Shown here: one piece after another, positions 56,842-64,000 of the stretch
Numbering within the stretch: the first letter of the stretch is position 1
Layout: every line of letters begins with the position of its first letter
Source of the DNA: Ascaphus truei
Lineage: Eukaryota > Chordata > Amphibia > Anura > Ascaphidae
Assembly (NCBI GenBank): GCA_036426205.1
Contig: CM071579.1
Coordinates: forward strand, 22,224,603 to 22,288,602
DNA length: 64,000 nucleotides
Direction: 5' to 3'
Notes under the pieces: generated by a model
Database searches by the model: none
Told to the model about the DNA's origin: nothing
What the model saw: the letters and a program-made list of their open reading frames with translations, nothing else
Position numbers and translations under genes: made by a program

Positions 56842-57075
56842 TCCACGCATACACGCATACACGCATACACACATACACACATACACACATACACACACAC
56901 ATATACAAACATTTCAGAGCCGGTAGCGGAGCGAAAAGATGATTTTCTTCATCTTCGCCGCCGTATGTCGGCTCCCCGCTCCCTGCCGTGCGCGCGCGGC
57001 CCTTCTATAGAAAGGCTGACTGATGTCAGCCAACTAAAATTCCGCGCGCACGGCGCTATAGAACGTGCCTAAACC
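56463..57075. repeat. GC-rich repeat shell around opposing TG and CA microsatellites
   Basis: The left edge (gcatgcggccgcgcgtgcct) and right edge (ccgcgcgcacggcgctatag) are both CpG-rich and partly inverted. Between them lie (TGTGTATG)n at about 56558-56640 and (CA)n at about 56732-56905, which are complementary and could pair. The His/Thr-rich and Cys/Val-rich frames are microsatellite artefacts. Confidence 0.75.
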
Positions 57076-57179
57076 ATCTTTTTCAGACATTGACCACATG
57101 GCACCAAAAAAATGTCACATCCAAGGTAGACACTTCGATGGTCTCTAGAGGTCAAGAACTTTGAAGATTAAAAAAACAA

Positions 57180-57348
57180 AATCACATTTATTTATTTATA
57201 AAATGTTTTACCAGGAAGTAATACATTGAGAGTTACCGCTCGTTTTCAAGTATGTCCTGGGCACAGAGTTAAGACAAATAATACATGGTTACAAATACAG
57301 TTACATAATGAGCAGGGTATACATTATATAATACATTGGTGGTGTCAC
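57180..57348 (-). mobile_element. CR1/L2-type LINE 3' end, 5'-truncated
   Basis: On the minus strand it ends gtattacttcctggtaaaac then attttataaataaat, the same tail as at 22.98-23.02 kb, preceded by gacatacttgaaaacgagcg. Only about 170 bp remain. Confidence 0.8.
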
Positions 57349-57427
57349 AAGCTGCGAACATTTCCAGATGGGTAAAACATGCTGTCCACGTCAATTATTT
57401 AATGTATTATTAAATATAATCTTTATA

Positions 57428-57690
57428 TGCATACAGAAAGGCCCCGATTCTCGGCGCCCCGGTTTTCGGCGATCCGAGAAGGGTGCCGCCAATGTTTGCG
57501 CATGCGCAGAACGAGCCAGTCCGAGGTGGCGCATGCGCACAATGGGCCGGTCCGAGGTCGCGCATGCGCAGAGGGGTGAATTGCCGGTCTGCGCATGCGC
57601 ACACACCGAAAATCGCCGGTTCTGTTTTCCACCGATTTGCGCTTTGCGGCGGGCCCTTAGAACGGAACCTGCCGCATGCATCGGGGCACT
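57428..57690. mobile_element. MITE-like GC-rich repeat with four NRF1-type palindromes
   Basis: The outer ends ggccccgattctcggcg and (reversed) gccccgatgcatgcggc are partly inverted, as are ccggttttcggcg and cgaaaatcgccgg inside. The middle is a tandem array in which GCGCATGCGC starts at 57498, 57529, 57560 and 57591, exactly 31 bp apart. Overlapping open frames are artefacts. Target duplication not identified. Confidence 0.75.
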
Positions 57691-57719
57691 CCTGTACTTT
57701 TATTCTCCAGCTTTGCATC

Positions 57720-58547
57720 TGAAAAAAAAAAAAAAAACATTAGTTTTTGTATGCGTGGAATTATACTCGTCCTGGAGATGAATAACAGGGGTGGGAATGA
57801 TGCACAGGTTCGAATGCAATATTTGGTGGCTATGAACAAATAGGAGCCCAGAGTTTTACCCAAATACATCTGATCCGGGTAAACGTAGCTGTGTCGGAAG
57901 ATGCAGGAGCAAGTAATTTCCTTTCCTGTCATATGCTCTATTCCTATCCTTCACTCCTGTGACACAGATCTTAAGATTGGGATATTATTTTTAATGCTAA
58001 CAGAGTATGTTTTTCTGATAACAGTCCTGGCTAATGGATTTTGTAAGAAAACGTGTGTGTTAAATGTCAACAATAGATAAGTACTGCAAAGAGTCACACA
58101 GGCAGACTCGCTGAAGAAGCGATCTCTATCTGTGAATATTTCACCTGGGATATGAAAACTTTGGGGGTTTTTTTCTCAGTTCGTTGGATTATGTGTTGCC
58201 ATAGAAATTATCCCATTTCTATTTAATTGCAAAGCTCTAATTTCTTGGTTACAGATGTTTCAATAAACAGAAGACACAGATAATGTGTACTGACTGATTC
58301 AGGACTGCGCTGTGCATCTGTTTTTTTTTTATTGGTGGGTGTAATTTTCACCCCTTTAAATCATTCTTTTTTTTCTTTTTTTCTTCTTTTCTTTAAAAAA
58401 AATTAATCTCCTGCTATTGTTTGCATCATTATTGGAGTTGTTTCTTCAAGAAAGCGCCTGTAACGTGACATGCAAGGAGTGTTTAGGCTCATTACCTACA
58501 ACAGCGATCCAAGGATTATTATGGAACGCGTTGCGTGTAAATTTGCG
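57720..58547. other. Unique-looking DNA, no gene seen
   Basis: An A-run at about 57722-57736 and T-rich tracts at 58320-58400. A possible weak relative of the GAAACG core (agaaagcgcctgtaacgtga) occurs at about 58450. Confidence 0.45.
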
Positions 58548-58555
58548 TTTGGCAC

Positions 58556-58901
58556 GAGAGATGTAGGAATGTCTACAAATATCTCCGCTCATCTTTTCAC
58601 CTTTCCCCTCCCCCCTTTTAATTCACATTTTCCTGCCATTTTTGCAAACGTTCACACTTGTGCAGGCATACGCGAAAATGCTACATTTTCACCAGATTAC
58701 AGGGTCAATTTGCGACTTTCGGCAGATTTTGGGGAAAATAGCCATTTATAAAGGGTTAAGTGATGTAATTCACATATTTCTCTGCGTTGGATTTGACATG
58801 CACGTTGATTTTAAATTTTTACCGAATTCTTTGTGACTGTGGCTGTTTTTCGTTAAAAAAAATTGCAAACAAAGTCTAATTTTGCCTGTTTCACATCTCT
58901 C
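58556..58901. mobile_element. hAT-like MITE, 346 bp, with perfect 8-bp target duplication
   Basis: The copies of tttggcac at 58548-58555 and 58902-58909 are identical. Ends are GAGAGATGTAGGAA and (reversed) GAGAGATGTGAAAC. It belongs with the 10768-11034 element by end sequence (AGAGATG) and duplication length. The interior frame of 93 codons is not conserved-looking. Confidence 0.88.
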
Positions 58902-58909
58902 TTTGGCAC

Positions 58910-60052
58910 CAATACAGTAAATCTAATTTTTTTAAACATTTGTGGGGCTTACATTTCCCCTCACATCATTGTTTTCACCAAGTAAAAACGATCAGTCTAT
59001 ACATTTCTCTTAGGACTAAATTAATTTACATGTTGTCCCAACTGTGCTTGTAAATTGTTATTGTTGGAGTATTAAGGGTCAGACCACAGTGGGCCATTAA
59101 TGTAGTGCTAATAACAGGCCGTTATCAAAGTCAATAGCGGACATTATTTTCACTGAGGTTAATGCATATCCACAAAGCTAACTGCATGCAAAAGCTATGT
59201 CCTTTGTTGATATTTCATTAACACCATGTTAAGTTAGCACTGCCTCACATTAGCTTGAAATAACAGGACAACTCGATTGTGTTACCTAATTTACAAATAA
59301 GCTTATTTGAGTATGCAAATATCGCTCTCTAAAACCCTATTAAAGGCTGAATCAATGTTTCAAACGTTGCTGAAACAAATGAAGAAGCATTCGCTCTTCC
59401 CTTTTTTGCAATTGCATTTTAGACAGGGTAATATTGCTTCTGCAACTGCCTGACACTGTGCAGACATTCCTTTGTCTACTCTACACAGTAACTGTAGAGT
59501 CTTTCTTTTGCAGGGAGACGCTATGTATTACGGCACTCTGTGAATAACATTTTGTGGTAGTGGCTTCAAATGCCTGAAGGGTGAAAGAGATTAATATAAC
59601 TTACCTTGTAAAGTATTAAATTAACAACTGACGATATAGTAATAATCCTTAAAAATAATAATTTGGCAAATACAGATGTACACTAGCAGGCGTTATTGTA
59701 TCTGGTGGAACGCACTAACTGTTACAATACTATGGTAGCCTGGACCCCTTGTTCGTGCATGACTAGTGTGCCGCTGTGCATTTGTTTCCCGCGGTAACGA
59801 TCCAGCGGGAGCAATAACGGCAGATACATCTGTATGTTGCTATCAATAGTGACAACAATCAATAATACAATTCAGACTTATTTCTGTTTTCTCATGTTCT
59901 GACCCATAACTACCAACTTGAGTGTGTTTATACTATACAGTATGTGTTAAGCTAGACCATTTTCTCCACCATTTAAACTTGAGTTAAACACAAGAACATT
60001 TAGCTTCCTCTGCATTCAAAGTAACTTAAAAAGTATCTTGGCTTTTTAGACT
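58910..60052. other. Unique-looking DNA, no gene seen
   Basis: AT-rich sequence without coding or repeat signals that I can recognise. Confidence 0.5.
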
Positions 60053-60059
60053 GTGCAGT

Positions 60060-60061
60060 AC

Positions 60062-60115
<54 letters not shown>

Positions 60116-60152
60116 CATACATACATACATACATACACATACACATACACAA
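60060..60152. repeat. (TA)n and (TACA)n microsatellite
   Basis: Continuous (TA)n at about 60064-60110, then (catacata)n to about 60150. Confidence 0.95.
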
Positions 60153-60159
60153 TAGTTCA

Positions 60160-60800
60160 GGGCACTCTAAATGGGAGAAGAAAAAAGGGCAAAAAAATTA
60201 TCTTTCCAGTTGTGGTGCTTACAGTGCAGCCAGAATCACCATCCAGCAACAAATATACACATGAAGAAGATCCGCAGCACTCACCAAATATTGGTTGCGA
60301 AAAAGTTTATTAGAATAAAGCAAGCATCAGGGGTAGTAACAGAAAAAATGGAGCGACGTTTCGGACCCTAGGGGCTTGAGAAAGGACTGTGAGGTCTGAA
60401 ACGTGCTCAGCCTTCTGCATCCATCGCGGTGCATTGTGAGGTTCGATCATGCGCGAACCGCCACTAGATTAGCTCTATGCGCTGCACAGGCCACCATAGT
60501 TACTCACGAGAAGCCTAATTATTAAATTCAAGATGGCGATGCGTTCCAGCACATGCCTGCGGGTCACAGCGGCGTGGTTTCGCGGGCAATCTTGCCCTTA
60601 CATGGGTGAGTTTGTTTTATTTTTGATTGGTGTGGGTATATAAGGGGGTTCATTAGCATTCACTTATTGCACGTCCCTGAGGAAGGTCACGTTTAGATGA
60701 TCGAAACGTTGGATGTGGTGCCATGTTAAACTGAATATAGTTCTACTGGACTTACTAGACTGTGTGCTGTCTCGTTTTTTCCGGACTCCAATCTGGTAAA
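60160..60800. repeat. Composite dispersed repeat with GAAACG cores
   Basis: Core-like words occur at about 60353-60405 (gcgacgtttcgg and gtctgaaacgtgc, in opposite directions) and at about 60677-60713 (ctgaggaaggtcacgtttag, gatgatcgaaacgttgg). The right edge (ctgtgtgctgtctcgttttt then ccggactccaatctgg) repeats the arm of the 29.34-29.48 kb inverted repeat. Confidence 0.6.
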
Positions 60801-60829
60801 ACCTCTTTGTATATATATAAATCAATACA

Positions 60830-61495
60830 TATAAAACCCACCCAAATGCATATAAAAAGACCCCAAGGTGTCCAAAAATACCCAATGCATCTAAAAAAAA
60901 GACCACAATGCATTTTAAAAAGACCACAATACCCCTACATTAAAGAGGACAAGACATTAAAAAAATAAAACAATACATATATAAAAAAAAACCTCCCCAA
61001 TACATATAAAATACCTCAACTCATATAAAAATACCCCCAAGCCCCCAATACATATAAAAATACCCCCAAGCCCTCAATACATATAAAAATACACGAAGCC
61101 CCCCAATACATATAAAAATACCCAAGCCCCCAATACATATACAAATACCCCCAAGCCCCGCCAATACATATAAAAACTACCCCAATCCCCCAATACATAT
61201 AAAAATAACCCCAAGCCCCCCAAAATATATAAAAATACCCCCAAGCCCCCAATACATATAAAAATACCCAAGATCCCAATACATATAAAAATACCCAAGC
61301 CCCCAATACATATACAAATACCCCCAAGCCCCCCCAATACATATAAAAACTACCCCAATCCCCCAATACATATAAAAATAACCCCAAGCCCCCCAAAATA
61401 TATAAAAATACCCCCAAGCCCCCAATACATATACAAATTCACCCAAGCCCCCAATACATATAAAAATACCTCCAAAACCCCCAATATATTAAAAA
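60830..61495. repeat. ~30-bp minisatellite with a 173-bp higher-order repeat
   Basis: Units of ccccaatacatataaaaata then cccccaagcc. A run of about six variant units beginning cccaagcccccaatacatat at 61121 recurs at 61294 with the same order of variants, giving a higher-order period of 173 bp. The Gly/Tyr/Phe-rich minus-strand frames are artefacts. Confidence 0.9.
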
Positions 61496-61550
61496 ACTAC
61501 AGACTTACCTTGGGTCAGGCCAGGCCCCGTGTCTGCAGGGTCTGCTAGCT

Positions 61551-61892
61551 GGGGGGTCCTGGCCGGCCGGCGCTGCAAATTTCCCCCAACCTCTTGCCAG
61601 ACCCTGCTGCCAGTCACGGCCGGGCCCTGGCTCTCAGCCGCCTGTAAGCCTCTTCCGTTCTGTGTCCCACGTCGCCGAGCTTCCACTGCCGGCGCACGTG
61701 ACGGGGCTTTCTGACGTCAGAGTGCAGCTCGCCGGAAGCTGGGCCAAGCTTACTTTTGGCGTGCTGACGTCATAGAGCCCCGTTGTGCGCCGGCAGTGGA
61801 AGCTCGGCGGCCTGGGATACAGAGAGGAATAAGCAGGATCTGGCCAGAGGTTGGGGGAAATTTGAAGCGCCGGACGGCCAGGATCCCTCCAG
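61551..61892. mobile_element. GC-rich foldback element
   Basis: Outer arms 61551-61613 and 61831-61892 are inverted (ctgcaaatttcccccaacct with aggttgggggaaatttgaag). Inner arms at about 61677-61720 and 61764-61808 are also inverted (cgagcttccactgccggcgc with gcgccggcagtggaagctcg). The spacer is about 40 bp. Non-coding. Confidence 0.8.
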
Positions 61893-62283
61893 CAAGCGGA
61901 CCCCCGGGACACCCTCCCCGGCAGACTCCTCCTGTTGGCCGCCCTGGTTATATCCATTAGGGAATAGAAGGAATAGGTGCAAATAATTAGTCTCATTTAA
62001 AATTGCTAACCTCAAGCAGATGTGACTAATTTACTGCACTATTCGATCTCACCTTTTAGAAGTCCGCTAAGTGGACATTGTTACAGTAACTGCACAAAAT
62101 GCTTTTACATCAATATTTCCCCACATTAAAGGAGCACCAAAAAGTCAGAATAGTATAAGACATTAGGTACAAGAGAGAAGGTAAGCATTAATCAGTGCAG
62201 AAGAAATGGACCAATTTAGAGCAGCTAGAATTCAGTGGTTTCCAACCTTTTTTTGGTTAAGGAACCCTAAGTGAAATTCTGAT

Positions 62284-62527
62284 GAACCCCAACCCTCTCT
62301 AATAGCGCATCTGAGATCAGATGCATTGTAAGGAACCCCAACACTCTCTAATAGCGCGTCTGAGATCAGATGCATTGTAAGGAACCCCAACCCTCTCTAA
62401 TAGCGCGTCTGATATCAGATGCATTGTAAGGAACCCCAACCCTCTCTAATAGAGCGTCTGATATCAGATGCATTGTAAGGAACCCCGACATCTCTAATAG
62501 CGTTTGGGAGATCAGATGTAATGTAAG
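62284..62527. repeat. 49-bp tandem array, five units
   Basis: Unit: gaaccccaaccctctctaat, then agcgcgtctgagatcagatg, then cattgtaag. Unit starts are exactly 49 bp apart. A sixth, more diverged unit follows the inserted LTR at 63290. Confidence 0.92.
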
Positions 62528-63285
62528 TGTAGCCAGGCCTGGTTTCACTGGCTACCAGTCTGGTTACCTGTCCTGGCAGTAAGCCCTAGTAGAGCAGGCC
62601 TGCCAGGAGTAATAATGGGTTTTCCCCACCTCCTGCAGCTTCAGTGAGTCACAGGGCAGGCGGTGCAACCAGGCCTTGTATCCAATCAGGGACCCAGGAC
62701 TGGTTCCTGCTTTTCCTGTACTTAATGAGCTGCACTTCCTGATTTAGGTCAGTTGCCTCTACCCTTGAGAGAGGCTGGTCAACCCGAATAACTGTGCAGG
62801 GCTCTGTACAGTTTGGACTCCCTCACTTAGGGGAGTGGAGTGGAGGACTGTTCCTCTTACTCCACCAGGGAGTAAGAGAAGACCAAGGACAGCTGTGGGG
62901 GCCCTGTGCCTGCAGTGATTGTCCAGGGAAACATCCTGAGGGTGAAGGCCTAAATAACTGATGGTTGCTGTGTATGCTGTGAAGGCTACAATGTACAATA
63001 AAATGTTCCTGTTTCACTATACCTTCCGCCTGAGACTGCAATCTATCAGGGAAAGGGAAAAGAGAACTCTCCTGCAGGGATTGCTCCCCTCATCCTGGGG
63101 CCTGCAAGAGATGGAGGCGCTGTCACCGTGAGTACGACTTAGTACATACCCCAGAAGCCTGTTCTGACATCCCCTACCACCATGCGAGAGACTCAGATCA
63201 ACTGTGATCCAGCAGGTATGCACCACGATACTCCATGTAGCAGCAGAATCTCCCAGAGGAGGGGGGGGGGGGGGTATGTGTTACA
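62528..63285. mobile_element. Probable solo LTR (Ty3/Gypsy- or ERV-like), 758 bp
   Basis: It starts TGTAGCC and ends GTTACA, with taag on both sides (62524-62527 and 63286-63289), and splits a regular 49-bp array. An AATAAA signal lies at about 62998. A G-run of about 14 bases precedes the last ~11 bases. No gag or pol frame, so only a terminal repeat or a heavily deleted copy remains. The class is inferred from ends, size and duplication length. Orientation is most likely plus, from the AATAAA. Confidence 0.65.
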
Positions 63286-63490
63286 TAAGGAACCCCAACC
63301 CATTTTAATAGTGTGTCTGAGATCAATTTTTCGGTGTTTTATACGATTTTCAAATGACCATAACATTTATGGGAACCCTTTAAGGATGTCTGGGAAACCC
63401 AAGGGCTCCTAAGAACCTAGGGTCACCAGGTGGCTTCTCCAAAAATACTGGACTCAATGGTGAAAGTTGCGTCATGTCACTATGTCCTGG

Positions 63491-63672
63491 GAGGGTTAAG
63501 GATTAAGGATAGGGTTTTTAGGATTAAGGATAGGGGTTTTAGGGTTAAGGATAGGGTTTTTAGGATTAAGGATAGGGTTTTTAGAGTTAAGGATAGGGTT
63601 TTTAGAGTTAAGGATAGGGTTTTTATGGTTAAGGATAGGGTTTTTAGGGTTAAGGATAGGGTTTTTAGGGCT
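63491..63672. repeat. 21-bp minisatellite, ~9 units
   Basis: Unit ttaaggatagggtttttagg plus one base. Only a few variants (agg, aga, tgg). The period of 21 yields open frames on both strands that are not genes. Confidence 0.93.
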
Positions 63673-64000
63673 CTCCCTGCGACCAAATGTACAGTGGCGG
63701 CCGACCTGAGTCTAAATCGGCTAGATCCGCGGCTCTCAGATAATCCCGGTTAGGTGCGTTTTTTTAATTTTTTTGCCCGGAGTGAACTGCGTTATTTTAG
63801 CGCCCGTGATATTAGCATTTTATTCTCGCTGTGTGCAATACTGCAATGCCGTGTAAAAAATGAGCTGCCGCAGTAATGGCCAGCTAATTCTCCATGACCA
63901 TGTTTAAGATGCTGTTGTACAGTATGTCTCCTTCTGTGATTTGTTTCAGACTTAACTTTGCCAATCCAAGATTGCTCCCTCCGGTAATTGATAGTAAAAT
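63673..64000. other. No gene seen
   Basis: Short mixed-composition end of the window. Nothing recognised. Confidence 0.5.

Larger units (their letters stand above)
62233..63290. mobile_element. hAT-like element with an internal 49-bp array; right end uncertain
   Basis: The left end cagtggtttccaacc is close to the CAGTGGTTCYCAACC-type end of Charlie-like hAT elements. The 49-bp units (62284-62527, starts at 62284, 62333, 62382, 62431, 62480) resume at 63287 after the LTR. A candidate right end lies near 63400 but does not match well. Confidence 0.65.

Noticed and set aside
57790..57830. A tRNA-like internal promoter (ggttcgaat box)
   Set aside because: There is no matching A box or cloverleaf at the right distance, so neither a tRNA nor a tRNA-derived SINE is supported.
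63491..63672. Interstitial telomere sequence, because of ttaggg-like words
   Set aside because: The repeat unit is 21 bp (ttaaggatagggtttttagg plus one base), not TTAGGG. The telomere-like words are incidental.

Overview
This is eukaryotic, almost certainly vertebrate, non-coding DNA dominated by repeats. I recognise no host protein-coding gene, tRNA, rRNA or spliceosomal RNA. The mix of elements points to an amphibian, most likely a frog: L2/CR1-type LINE tails ending in short tandem repeats, a Tx1-like LINE ORF1 with zinc knuckles, an L1-type ORF1, many hAT-like MITEs with 8-bp target duplications, long foldback repeats, and repeats carrying a 'GAAACG' core. The taxon is inferred from repeat style and was not matched to any database.

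Layout. 0-4.5 kb: a foldback MITE and a 1.7-kb long-terminal-inverted-repeat element. 4.6-8.6 kb: a dispersed repeat carrying a 2.3-kb, 48-bp-unit minisatellite, then an L2/CR1 tail. 8.6-13 kb: mostly unique DNA with a bounded 267-bp hAT MITE and a palindromic repeat. 13-18.5 kb: antisense L2, a TA-flanked inverted-repeat element, a 339-bp hAT MITE, a TATA-box minisatellite and a 30-bp minisatellite. 18.5-22.5 kb: mostly unique. 22.5-27.6 kb: a CR1/L2 tail, then a near full-span but broken L2 LINE containing two insertions. 27.6-29.2 kb: unique. 29.2-33.3 kb: TA tracts, a MITE and a ~340-400-bp tandem repeat split by a 2.1-kb Tx1-type ORF1-only insertion. 33.4-35.1 kb: a Helitron-like left end followed by about 1.15 kb of nearly pure A-rich sequence. 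35.1-41.4 kb: foldback elements and unique DNA. 41.7-43.0 kb: a 32-bp minisatellite split by an insertion. 43-50.6 kb: unique DNA, a foldback MITE and a second copy of the 4.6-8.3 kb dispersed repeat. 50.6-53.8 kb: an L1-type element with an intact 328-aa ORF1, no ORF2 and a tandem C-rich 3' region. 54-60 kb: unique DNA (candidate conserved non-coding elements), microsatellites, a MITE with four evenly spaced NRF1-type palindromes and a 346-bp hAT MITE. 60-64 kb: microsatellites, a minisatellite with higher-order structure, a GC-rich foldback, a hAT-like element with a 49-bp tandem array split by a probable solo LTR, and a 21-bp minisatellite.

How the parts relate. The only substantial coding capacity belongs to retroelements. 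The long open frames across 4.8-7.1, 17.7-18.3 and 61.0-61.4 kb are artefacts of tandem repeats with periods divisible by three or low stop content. Those across 33.4-34.9 kb come from A-rich sequence. The most unusual features are two ORF1-only LINE copies, a minisatellite whose unexpanded ancestor is visible elsewhere in the window, and a short core motif shared by otherwise unrelated repeats. Unique stretches read like intron or intergenic DNA.
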